A DNA stretch of 64,000 nucleotides from COMBO-56-21 sp041559015. Lineage in GTDB: Archaea; Thermoplasmatota; Thermoplasmata; UBA10834. The translations under genes and the position numbers were made by a program. The notes under the pieces are model-generated. The model saw nothing but the letters and a program-made list of their open reading frames with translations, was not told the origin of the DNA and did not search any database. Of the stretch, positions 7,865 to 16,607 are shown in pieces; positions within the stretch are counted from its first letter, which is position 1, and the number at the start of each line of letters is the position of its first letter. The stretch covers positions 1 through 64,000 of the forward strand of contig JBFFED010000002.1 in the NCBI GenBank assembly GCA_041559015.1, given 5' to 3'.

Positions 7865-9340
7865 CTACTTCTTGTTGTAGTACTTGGACCACTCGCCTGG
7901 CTGTGAGGAGATGGTCTTCTCGTAGTTCTGCTGTACCTTCTGGCCCGGCTTCTTGCCGCTCATGAGGACTGCCACGACCGCGACCACTACCACGATGGCG
8001 ATCACCGCCGCTGCCATCAGCACGAACACGGGTATGTCGGGTCCGGTGTCGGTAGAGATGTCCACGAGTGCCTCGGACTCGAATGTCGGGTCGTGGTTGA
8101 TGAGCGCGCCGCCTGGGAACGCCATCCCGCCGAGGACGGCGAAGCCCGCGAACACTGCCTTGTTGGGTCCGACCGCAACGATCGGAACGCCGGCCATCAC
8201 CTGCGCGTGTAGCTGCTCCTGGACCCCGTCCACCTCGACGTCGGTCACCCAGTGCATCGCCCCGATCTTCGACCACTCACCGTCGAAGGCAAGCCTGTTC
8301 TGAGTGAGGGTCCTAATCTTGTCTGGCTCCAGCACGCCCAAGGACTCGTTCACCCGGAGCTCGGTCGAAGTGCCCTCGTTGGCAGTCATCGCGCCGTTCT
8401 CGTTCATCGTGCGGACCATGTTCATCTCCATCCAGGCAGCCCTGACTGGAGACATCCAGTTCCCGACGATCGCGCCGAACTCCAGCAGCAGCGTCTTGTT
8501 GACGGTGTTGTCAGCGTCGAAGTCCCAGCCCTCGATCTGCTGGTCCCACTTCATGTCGTACTTGATCACCTTGCCGGCGACCTGGAAGTCCTCGATCTTC
8601 TCAGTGCCATAGAACGCCATCGTCCCCAGGGGGCCCTTGGTCACGGTGATCCTGTACTGCGGGAGTGTCTCGTTGTTCATCTGGACCATATTCGCTTCCA
8701 GGTGGAAGGACAGCTTCATCGTGTTCAGCATGTCGTCCCCGACCGCTCCGCTGTAGTCCTTCAGCGGAACGTACGGTAGGTCCGTCGCTGTCAGGTCGAA
8801 GGTCCAGTTCTTGGAGTAGTCAGTCTCGGCGTACACGACCTCCGACTGCGTCCACGAGGTCTTCAGGTCGGCCTTCTTGTAGATCGGTTCATCGCCGGAG
8901 TAGACGCCCGTGAAGTTGCCAAGCGCGAACAGCCTCTGGTATGCCAGGATGCCGTTCCCGTCGACATCGCTGAACTCGACCAGTGAGTCGAGTTTCACTG
9001 CGTACATCGTGTAGACCTTGATTGGGTGGTCGGCCTCTACGAGCTCTCCGTCCCGGTCGTACACCTGCGCCACGCCAAGGTATCTCGCCTTGATCGCGAC
9101 GAAGTACACGTTGTTCTCATTCGTCTCGTTGCCCCAAACTACGCCGAAAGCGGCGTCCGTCCCGAACTTGACGAAGAAGTGGTCCCCTCCGCCGAGTATG
9201 TCGGTCCCGCCAGTCTCGGTCTCGAGCTGGTCAGTGAGCACGATCGGGCCTGCGGACGCCATGGAAGGGATGGCGAACATCCCCATGAGCATCATGGCCA
9301 CGACCGCCACGCCAGCACTCGCGGTTCTCTTTGCGTTCAT
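7865..9340 (-). CDS. Large membrane-anchored secreted protein, unknown function
   Basis: A 491-residue surface protein. The start at 9340 is set by a strong AAGGAGGTG ribosome site just upstream. Residues 1-28 are a signal peptide (ASAGVAVVAMMLMGMFAIP, then ASA). The ectodomain is about 420 residues, rich in aromatic beta strands and acidic turns (DVDGNGILAYQ, WDFDADNTVN). A single membrane helix follows (IPVFVLMAAAVIAIVVVVAV), then a basic tail ending GEWSKYYNKK. No enzymatic motif was recognised. Topology and the YY-containing tail recall the protein at 4830-6095. Confidence 0.7.
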   Translation of the reverse strand: MNAKRTASAGVAVVAMMLMGMFAIPSMASAGPIVLTDQLETETGGTDILGGGDHFFVKFGTDAAFGVVWGNETNENNVYFVAIKARYLGVAQVYDRDGELVEADHPIKVYTMYAVKLDSLVEFSDVDGNGILAYQRLFALGNFTGVYSGDEPIYKKADLKTSWTQSEVVYAETDYSKNWTFDLTATDLPYVPLKDYSGAVGDDMLNTMKLSFHLEANMVQMNNETLPQYRITVTKGPLGTMAFYGTEKIEDFQVAGKVIKYDMKWDQQIEGWDFDADNTVNKTLLLEFGAIVGNWMSPVRAAWMEMNMVRTMNENGAMTANEGTSTELRVNESLGVLEPDKIRTLTQNRLAFDGEWSKIGAMHWVTDVEVDGVQEQLHAQVMAGVPIVAVGPNKAVFAGFAVLGGMAFPGGALINHDPTFESEALVDISTDTGPDIPVFVLMAAAVIAIVVVVAVVAVLMSGKKPGQKVQQNYEKTISSQPGEWSKYYNKK

Positions 9341-9655
9341 CTTCTTTCGCACCTCCTTGGTGTTTTCTGAGATTACAATTGTCAGTCGAGGGTATATGAA
9401 TGCGGGGTGGTCTTTTGCACTGCTTTTGTGGTGCCTCAAATCCCGCATCAACGACACGAGCCAGATGTCTACCATGATGGTGTTCGGTATTTAAGCCGCC
9501 GCCCCCGCCACAGGTCGCCGAGAGAGGCGTGTGGCCGCGGATCCGCGATGCCGTGTATGCGCTGTCCGCAGATGTGTGTGTTATCTGGGAGTGAGAAAGA
9601 GCATGAGGTTCGGGTTTGACACGATGATACGAGAGAGGCTGTGGCCCAATCGCCT
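9341..9655. other. Intergenic region without a recognised gene
   Basis: About 315 bases between the secreted protein start and the end of a small secreted ORF. It must contain the minus-strand promoter for the 7865-9340 gene. I see no RNA gene, repeat or convincing reading frame. Confidence 0.4.
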
Positions 9656-9883
9656 CTAAGCGCCGGTCCTGTTCTGCATCGAGAGCCCGGGGAACGGGCT
9701 GTCCTCGAATGGGTTGCTGTGCTCGTCGTAGTATCCCGGGTCCTCCCTGTGCGTGTGCTGCACCTGGTCACCGATTGCGGAGACATTGTCTCCCATCCCC
9801 ATCACTGCGGTTACTGCGACCAATAGCCCCAAGAACATCATCGAGTACTTGGTCGCTCTAGCTCTTCCCCTCTTGTATGTCAA
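9656..9883 (-). CDS. Possible small secreted peptide
   Basis: A 75-residue frame with a basic N-terminus (TYKRGRARATK), a hydrophobic stretch (MMFLGLLVAVTAVMGMG) that looks like a signal peptide, and a short polar C-terminus rich in His, Asp and Pro. It starts with TTG; ATG at 9841 is an alternative. The composition is plausible for an exported small protein, but nothing identifies it, and it could be spurious. Confidence 0.4.
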   Translation of the reverse strand: MTYKRGRARATKYSMMFLGLLVAVTAVMGMGDNVSAIGDQVQHTHREDPGYYDEHSNPFEDSPFPGLSMQNRTGA

Positions 9884-10010
9884 GGTTTTTGAGGTTTCCT
9901 TTTCTGCCCGGCCGCCGTCGTTATCGAAAATGATACTATATGAAGTCCAGGCGGTGTTTTGCAGTAGTTTTGCAGCGCCTTAGGGACGCTTCGAATCATG
10001 CTCCGAAAGG

Positions 10011-10018
10011 AGTATTAA
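10011..10018 (+). promoter_or_regulatory. TATA-like box of the STAND-protein gene
   Basis: GTATTAAC centred about 28 bases before the ATG at 10043, with purine-rich sequence just upstream (AAAGGA). The spacing predicts a leaderless or nearly leaderless transcript. Confidence 0.45.
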
Positions 10019-10042
10019 CGAAGGCAATGGTACGAGTAATGC

Positions 10043-12790
10043 ATGGCGAGACTAGCCCTCTCCTCGAATGAGCGCCTGCTGCTCCATCTCATGGAGATGG
10101 ACAGGTTCAGGGACGACGCTGAGGTGCCCCTGGCCGCAAGCCAGGAGGGCATCGCGCAGAGGCTCCAGGTGCAGGTGCACAACGTGTCGAGGGCCCTTTC
10201 GTCTCTGGAGTCAGAAGGCTTAGTGTCGGACCGGCTCGCCCACATAAGGGGCGCTCCCAAGAGGCGCAGGGCGTACTTCCTTACGGAGAAAGGCAAGGCG
10301 ACGGCCCAGTCCATCAAGTCAGATGTGTTGAAACGTCTCGTGGTGGTCGAATCAGAGGGCACGGCTAGGCAGATGCCGTTGGAGGAAACCCTCAGGATGA
10401 TATCGGCGAAGGTCGGCGTCACCCCGTCGCTCTCAGACGCGGTCGAGATCGCAGGCAGGAACGAGATCATCACCATCGAGGCTTTCGCCGGTGCCTCGAG
10501 ACAGGCCCCCAAGCGCGAATTGCCGATGTTGCAGCAGGGTCGCCCAAGGGTCGAGGCGTTCTTCGGAAGGGATGCCGAGGTCGGCAGTATCACGGAGGCG
10601 CTCTCCGGGAACTCCGCGAGCGCCGTGCTCATATGGGGCCTGCCCGGGATAGGCAAGAGCACGTTGGGGTCAAGGGTGTTCGAGGATCTTGCGGGCAAGC
10701 GGCCGCTCATGTGGTTCACCTTCAGGGACTGGGACACTGAAGCATCCTTCCTTGCCGCCCTGACTGAGTTCCTCGTGTCTGCGGGTCGCACAAAGACCTC
10801 AGCTGCCTTCAAGCGGGGTGCGGGGACGGGGGAATTCTTCTCACCCCTGGTCGCCGACCTCACAGGGCTCGGAGCGGTCATGTTCGTGGACGACGCTCAC
10901 AAGTCGGAGGGCCGCTGCTCAGCGATCATATCAATGTTCGTCGAGGCTGTTGACGCTTCTCGCTCCTCCAAGGCGGTCCTGATGTCTCGCTGGGTGCTGC
11001 CCTTCTTCTCGAAATCCGCAGAGGGGCATGTCTCGCGCGAGCTGACAGGACTCGACAGGGATTCCGCCTGGAAGATGGCTCAGAGCCTGAATGCCAGGGA
11101 CGGCATCCGCGTCGTCAGCGAGAGCCACGGTCACCCTCTTCTATTGCGCATGCTGGCGCGCGCGGGTGCGTCAGGTGCGGCTGGTGACGTCGTCTCCTTT
11201 GTCGAAAGGGAGGTCAACTCATCGCTCACGGGACAGGAGAGGAGGATACTGGAGCTGATATCCATCTTCAGGCACCCGGTCAGCCTCAACGCGGTCGCGG
11301 AAGTAGACACAGGTTCAGTGGCGGGCCTGAGGGAGAGAGCGTTGGTCGTCGACCAAGAAGACGGCCTGTCGACGCACGACCTCCTGAGGGACTTCTTCTC
11401 GTCGCATCTGGGCGCTGATGAGAAGACCGCACTCCATCGCAGAGCCGCAAAGTACTGCGGCGGCCGCGCGGGGATCGAGTGGAAGCTGGAGGCGCTCTAC
11501 CATCATGTGGAGGCCGGAGACTGGTCTTCTGCCCGGCAGACTGCGATGTCGGGTGCTGACGATTTGTCGAAGGACTTCCCCGAGGAGACTCTATCCCTGA
11601 TATCGAGGATACCGAAGCCGGAGAGTTCAGCACAGGATTACGCCGAGATCCTTTTCGTCAAGGGGCAGCTACAGGGGTCGCTCGGGAGGCTCGAGTCGGC
11701 CATGTCCGACTACGAGGAATGCCTTTCGTTGATAGGAGACGGCGAGCCCGCCAGGAGGGCAATCGCGCTCGAGGCGCTCGCAAGGCTTCACTCGCAGATC
11801 GACAGGGTCGCCGAGTCTCTGGCAGTGCATCAGGACGCCCTGCGCCTGTACGAGAATTCGGACGACAAGCAGGGTCAGATACGGGAGTGGCTCAGCACGG
11901 GCAGCGTGTACAGGAGAAGGGGGGACCACGCTAAGGCCCGGGAGGCTTACACGCAGGCGTTGACGATCGCCTCCAAGGAGGAGGACCGAGCTGCTCAGGC
12001 CGCATGTCTGAACAACCTCGGGCTCCTCGACTGGGATGAGGGCAGGCTGCGAGACGCGGAGGTTCGGCTGAAGGAGTCGGTCAGGCTAGCGCATGTCATT
12101 AGGGACCATCTTGGGGAGGCCAGAGGCCTTGAGAATCTCGCAAGGCTCTCGGAGGTCCAGAACCGGTTGAGTGAGGTCCCCAACATGCTCCTGGAGTCCT
12201 CCGAGGCCTTCCGGAGGGCGGGGGAGATATCAGAGTTCAAGAGGCTGCAGGCCGCGTGCGCCGAAGCGCTCGGAGCACAGGGGAGGTTCGAGGCGGCGGC
12301 GGAGATATGTGTTAGGGGCCTGGAACGGCCGGAGTTTCGCAGGAGGAAGGGTCTGTTCCAGAGGTCTCCCGTGTTCGACTTCGGCGACCTAGCGCTGTCC
12401 TCAGCGCTCATCGACGTCCTTCGCGAGTCAGGGGACCGAAGGCGCGCCCAGAAGGAACTCTCAAGATACCATTCGATGGCGTCTGCCATCGGGGACGTGA
12501 GCCAGGTCGCCAAGGGGAAGCTGCTGGCCTCCATGGTCAACGAGGATTCGGGAGAACTCGAAGCGGCCGTGAGGAGCCTCGAGGAGGCCAAGACGCTCCT
12601 CAGAGCCGCTGGCAACCATGACGGCCTGATAGCCGTGCACATGCGCCTCGGGATGATCGAAGAGAAGATGGGGGACTACGAAGCGGCCGGGTTGAACTAC
12701 AAGGAGGCCGCCAGGCACGCGGAGGTGGTCGGGGACAAGCACGCTCAGTCCCTGGCCCTGGAGAACCTCGCCTCGGCAAAGAAGGAATGA
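10043..12790 (+). CDS. Winged-helix / STAND NTPase / TPR signalling regulator
   Basis: A 915-residue multidomain protein. Residues 1-95 are a MarR-like winged helix (GIAQRLQVQVHNVSRALSSL, then RAYFLTEKG). A linker leads to an NB-ARC/AAA-type NTPase from about 170 (EAFFGRDAEV), with Walker A GLPGIGKST at 199-207 and Walker B AVMFVDDAH near 278-286. The C-terminal 400 residues are helical repeats of TPR type (KGQLQGSLGRLESAMSDYEECL; ACLNNLGLLDWDEGRLRDAE). This is the MalT/GerE-like STAND layout with the DNA-binding domain at the N-terminus: the TPR array senses a ligand or partner, and ATP binding switches oligomerisation. The gene stands alone. Confidence 0.85.
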   Translation: MARLALSSNERLLLHLMEMDRFRDDAEVPLAASQEGIAQRLQVQVHNVSRALSSLESEGLVSDRLAHIRGAPKRRRAYFLTEKGKATAQSIKSDVLKRLVVVESEGTARQMPLEETLRMISAKVGVTPSLSDAVEIAGRNEIITIEAFAGASRQAPKRELPMLQQGRPRVEAFFGRDAEVGSITEALSGNSASAVLIWGLPGIGKSTLGSRVFEDLAGKRPLMWFTFRDWDTEASFLAALTEFLVSAGRTKTSAAFKRGAGTGEFFSPLVADLTGLGAVMFVDDAHKSEGRCSAIISMFVEAVDASRSSKAVLMSRWVLPFFSKSAEGHVSRELTGLDRDSAWKMAQSLNARDGIRVVSESHGHPLLLRMLARAGASGAAGDVVSFVEREVNSSLTGQERRILELISIFRHPVSLNAVAEVDTGSVAGLRERALVVDQEDGLSTHDLLRDFFSSHLGADEKTALHRRAAKYCGGRAGIEWKLEALYHHVEAGDWSSARQTAMSGADDLSKDFPEETLSLISRIPKPESSAQDYAEILFVKGQLQGSLGRLESAMSDYEECLSLIGDGEPARRAIALEALARLHSQIDRVAESLAVHQDALRLYENSDDKQGQIREWLSTGSVYRRRGDHAKAREAYTQALTIASKEEDRAAQAACLNNLGLLDWDEGRLRDAEVRLKESVRLAHVIRDHLGEARGLENLARLSEVQNRLSEVPNMLLESSEAFRRAGEISEFKRLQAACAEALGAQGRFEAAAEICVRGLERPEFRRRKGLFQRSPVFDFGDLALSSALIDVLRESGDRRRAQKELSRYHSMASAIGDVSQVAKGKLLASMVNEDSGELEAAVRSLEEAKTLLRAAGNHDGLIAVHMRLGMIEEKMGDYEAAGLNYKEAARHAEVVGDKHAQSLALENLASAKKE

Positions 12791-12847
12791 AAGTCCCCGG
12801 CGCGTCCTATGGAATACCAGGCCGTAGACTCAGGAGGGCCCTCGACC

Positions 12848-15800
12848 TCAACGCACATTTCTCACAAGAAACTCGGCTATCCCGTACCCTGTCCGGCCGT
12901 CGAACTCATATTTGGAGAGAGTCTCGTACATGATCGCCGAGCCGTAGCCCTCATGCCCCGTGAATGGCAGCTTGACCGTCTTGATGACCTTCGCCGTCAT
13001 CACATGGGAGCCTCCGAGCTTGTCGTGGAGGACCATGCTGAGGCCAGTGGGGGCGCCCTCAGAGTCGTGGTCGGTCTCCACCTCCGCCTTCACGATGGGC
13101 AGGTTTCTCCCGTCCAGGCGCACGAACCCTGCGTCGACGACTCCGTCATCCGCGAACAGCTTGGTCACGTTCATCGCCACATCCTCTGAGAACTGGGCCG
13201 CAAGCCATATCCACATCGTCGGCGCTATCCAGTTCCTGACCCCCCACGAGTGGTCCCTCTCCCCAAGGGCTTCTATCTTGTACTCCCTGCCTCCCACCAC
13301 CAACCTACCAGTCAGCTTCCCGCACTGCTCGGTGTGCTCCGAGGCGGTCATCTTGGATAGCCTGATGTCCTCCTCGCTTACGCAGTCTCTGTAGTTGAAG
13401 ATCGTGTGGAGAGACTCGAATTCCAGGCTCATCGAAACGTGGGTCTTCGGTTGCCTCTCTGCAGCCAGCCCGGCCAGATCCCCATCGTACTCTATTCTCC
13501 ACTTCCTCTCGGGGACCAGCTTCTCGTAGCGAAGGCCGTTCGTCCTCAGGTCGGAGTCCTTGAAGGACTCCGCGGCCATGGTGCCGATGTCGGAGCCATC
13601 CGGCATCATGAGGAAGAAGAACATGCTCTTCTCGTCCCTGTTCGGCTTGAGCCCTATCCTCATGAAGCCGCAGATGTCCTTCTTCCTGTCGTAGAAATTG
13701 AAGTAGAAGCTTTCGTTCCAGTCAAGGTGCTCCCCGAACTCGTGAACGACATCAGTGTCCTCATCGGCCGCGCCGTCGTGCACCAGCAGGATGCCCTCGC
13801 CCCCGTCTATGGTGACCCTCTGCCCAGTGCTCAGGATGGTCGTGGCATTCCGGACTGCGGTCACTGCGGGTATCCCGTACTCCCTCGACACGACCGCACC
13901 GTGACACAGTATCCCGCCTGTCTCGGTCACGAGCCCCCCTATCTTCGCGAAGACGGCGGTCCAGCCAGGATCGGTATTCGAGGTCACGAGTATGTCGCCC
14001 TCCCTCACCTCCGAGACGTGGTCGATGGAGTGCACGACCCTGACAGGCCCCGTCACGAGACCTGGGCTCGAGGAGGTCCCGGATATCCTCGTGACCGACT
14101 CTTCATGGACGAGCGTGTCGTCGAACTCCAGCCCGCCTTTGAGGAACTTCGGAGGAAGGGAATTCGTGTATCTGTCGAACTCTCTCCTCCTCCGCTCTAT
14201 GGCATTCTGGTCCGCCTTCCCCACCCCAGAGGCGATTCCGAAGACCTCCTCCTTCGAGAGGAAGAATATGTCCTCCTGCCGCCGGATGATCCCATCGGCC
14301 GCGAACCTCCTTCCGTATTCGAGGAACAGCCTTCGCCAGCGTAATATCTGGTGGTCGAGGTAGAACCTCTGGTTCTCCCTGAACATCAGATATGTCTGCG
14401 CGAACCGCATGATGGTCTTGAACACGCGCTTCTTCAGGAACCCATACCTGAGCCTCGAGATCCTAGCCAGAACCTCCTTCTCGGCCAGGAGCCGCTCATC
14501 GTGCCTCTTCCTCTCCATCTCCTCGAGGTTCAGGCGAGTGGAGGACACGAGGGCCTTGAGGGCGTCAACGATGAGGCGAGGATCCTCGGACCATCTCGGG
14601 AAATACATCTCCCGAGTGTGGGACCTGTGCCCGTACTCGACCATGAACGAATCGAACGCCTTCGCGAAGCTGGCTAGGTCCGTCCGAGTCCTGATGTCCA
14701 TCAGGAACGCCTCCGATGTCTTGGACGCAAGCGCCTCCCTGACCGCGGGGCTTATCCTCGCCATCTTCGCCAGCCGCTCTATCGCGATGTTCGTCTTGAT
14801 GGTCTTATTGTCCCCGAGGCCGGAGACGAGTCTGGAATACAGGGTGCCGGTCCTGTCCCCGAGCCAGTCACTCAGCCATCTCTTGGTCATGAGGTTCATG
14901 CCGATGCTGTGGGTGACCATTCCGTATCTGATCAGGCGGTAGTGCTTGAGTTGCGCTCGCTCGATGTGACGGAACTCAGCGCTCAGCTCAGGCCCGCTCA
15001 GCCCGGTGAGGTCCTTCGCGTCGAAGTCCTTCATCTCCTCCATGAATCGCTCGGCCCATTCTTTGTACGCCTTATCCGTCCTGATGATCATTCCGTCGGG
15101 ATCGAGCAGGGCGACCCTCAACTCCGAGAACAACCTGGGGATCAGCTTCGCGGGCTCCTCGGCTATCCTAGCTTGGTCCCTCTCAGGGAAGTAGTTGAGT
15201 AGCTCCTTGGTCCTGGAGAACCTGGGGTTGTAGGAGAATACTTCCTCCAGGACCGCGCTGTTGAAGTAGACGTGCCCCTTGTGCACTCTCAGGAGCTCCC
15301 TGCCGGCGATTCCCTTGTAACCCAGGATCCTCGAACCCTCATGGTTCACGTACTTGGTGAGGTACTCGCCAAGGAGCGAGAAGAACAGTGGGGAAGTCAC
15401 GTCCGCCCAGTACTCATCCCCGTAGCCTCTCGTCCACAGGGTCTCGTCCTTGGCAACCATCTTGGTGACCGGCCTTGCCTGGAGGACCAGTATGCCCTCC
15501 CCATCGAGCGCCCACTCGACGTCTTGAGGTCGCCCGAAGAGCGCTTCCACCTTCAGGCCTATCTTCGCGAGCGCTCTTATCTCGTCATCGGTGAGGGACG
15601 GCTGGACCTGCCTGTCGCCCTCCACGCTCACATCCGCCTTCCCGTGCTCGGACATGACCACGGCTAAGGTCTTCTTCGCGATGCTCCTCTGGGTCACCGC
15701 GAGAGTCCTCTTATCGCACTCGAACCTGTCAGGGCTTGCCTTGCCGGACGCGATGGACTCGCCGAGCCCCCAGCCCGACTCGATTATCATGACGCCCTTC

Positions 15801-16399
15801 CTGTTCCTGACCGGGTCGGTCGTGAAGAGCACCCCGGAACACTTTGCGTCGACCATCCGCTGTATCACCACGGCTATGCCGTGTGCAAGGTGGTCTATGC
15901 CAACTTCGTGCCTGTATGATATCGCGCGCGCGTTCCAGTAAGAGGCCCAGCACCTTCGCACGCAGTCCGCCACGTCCTCAGGGCGAACGCATAGGAATGA
16001 GTCCTGCTGTCCCGCGAAGGATGCCTCGGGGAGGTCCTCCGCAGTAGCGGATGATCGGACCGCCCAGAGCGAATCGGCCCCTGCAGTGAGGACGCTGGAG
16101 GCGACGGTCTCCCCAAGCTCAGGGTCGAGGGGCGTGGAGATGATCCCGTCCTTGATCCTCTCTGAGCATCTTGCGATCGCCGCTTCGTCTTTATAATCGA
16201 GCCCCCTCAGACAATCGGAGATCAGAGCGCTCAGGGCCTCCTGATTCAAGGCAGACCAATACGCATCCACTGTCACCACGACGCCTTCGGGGACCGGGAA
16301 TCCCGCCAAGAAGAGCTTGGCTAGGTTGGCTGCCTTGCCCCCCGTCCTTGATGTGGTGCTGCAATCGGGGTCAGAAAGATGCAGGACTATCTCGCCCAT
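12848..16399 (-). CDS. Rifampin-phosphotransferase-like dikinase fused to a CrtC-like lipocalin module
   Basis: An 1183-residue two-part protein. Residues 1-873 match the rifampin phosphotransferase/PEP-synthase-like plan. The ATP-grasp domain has GGKAANLAKL (20-29), RSSATAEDLPEASFAGQQ (115-132) and VLQARPV (about 315). A central substrate-binding region follows. The swivelling phosphohistidine domain has TETGGILCHGAVVSREYGIP, with the catalytic His near 833. The PEP-binding TIM barrel of true PEP synthase or PPDK is absent. Residues 874-1183 form a separate module with the hallmark GERDHSWGVR (about 1046-1055) of CrtC/AttH-like lipocalin-pair proteins (DUF7064/7065 type). The likely reaction is ATP-dependent phosphotransfer to a small hydrophobic molecule; the lipocalin part may bind or modify it. 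Monocistronic. Confidence 0.85.
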   Translation of the reverse strand: MGEIVLHLSDPDCSTTSRTGGKAANLAKLFLAGFPVPEGVVVTVDAYWSALNQEALSALISDCLRGLDYKDEAAIARCSERIKDGIISTPLDPELGETVASSVLTAGADSLWAVRSSATAEDLPEASFAGQQDSFLCVRPEDVADCVRRCWASYWNARAISYRHEVGIDHLAHGIAVVIQRMVDAKCSGVLFTTDPVRNRKGVMIIESGWGLGESIASGKASPDRFECDKRTLAVTQRSIAKKTLAVVMSEHGKADVSVEGDRQVQPSLTDDEIRALAKIGLKVEALFGRPQDVEWALDGEGILVLQARPVTKMVAKDETLWTRGYGDEYWADVTSPLFFSLLGEYLTKYVNHEGSRILGYKGIAGRELLRVHKGHVYFNSAVLEEVFSYNPRFSRTKELLNYFPERDQARIAEEPAKLIPRLFSELRVALLDPDGMIIRTDKAYKEWAERFMEEMKDFDAKDLTGLSGPELSAEFRHIERAQLKHYRLIRYGMVTHSIGMNLMTKRWLSDWLGDRTGTLYSRLVSGLGDNKTIKTNIAIERLAKMARISPAVREALASKTSEAFLMDIRTRTDLASFAKAFDSFMVEYGHRSHTREMYFPRWSEDPRLIVDALKALVSSTRLNLEEMERKRHDERLLAEKEVLARISRLRYGFLKKRVFKTIMRFAQTYLMFRENQRFYLDHQILRWRRLFLEYGRRFAADGIIRRQEDIFFLSKEEVFGIASGVGKADQNAIERRRREFDRYTNSLPPKFLKGGLEFDDTLVHEESVTRISGTSSSPGLVTGPVRVVHSIDHVSEVREGDILVTSNTDPGWTAVFAKIGGLVTETGGILCHGAVVSREYGIPAVTAVRNATTILSTGQRVTIDGGEGILLVHDGAADEDTDVVHEFGEHLDWNESFYFNFYDRKKDICGFMRIGLKPNRDEKSMFFFLMMPDGSDIGTMAAESFKDSDLRTNGLRYEKLVPERKWRIEYDGDLAGLAAERQPKTHVSMSLEFESLHTIFNYRDCVSEEDIRLSKMTASEHTEQCGKLTGRLVVGGREYKIEALGERDHSWGVRNWIAPTMWIWLAAQFSEDVAMNVTKLFADDGVVDAGFVRLDGRNLPIVKAEVETDHDSEGAPTGLSMVLHDKLGGSHVMTAKVIKTVKLPFTGHEGYGSAIMYETLSKYEFDGRTGYGIAEFLVRNVR

Positions 16400-16607
16400 C
16401 TTATCACACGCGATTCACTCCGACAGTGAGCCTGTCATTGCCGTGTTCACGAGATAGACTTGCCTGGCGATTAAAGCTGTCTCCTTGCTGCTCGGATGAC
16501 GGAGGCGTATCCACCTGGCCGGTATAAGGGATCTTTCTCGGTGCCGATCTCTCCTGACCTGTCGGGCAAGAGTATTTCAGTGCGACTACGTATTTCAACC
16601 GCCGAAG

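Noticed and set aside
12848..16399. Annotation as ordinary PEP synthase (ppsA)
   Set aside because: The ATP-grasp and phosphohistidine domains fit, but there is no PEP/pyruvate TIM barrel after the phosphohistidine domain. The C-terminus is a lipocalin-type module instead.
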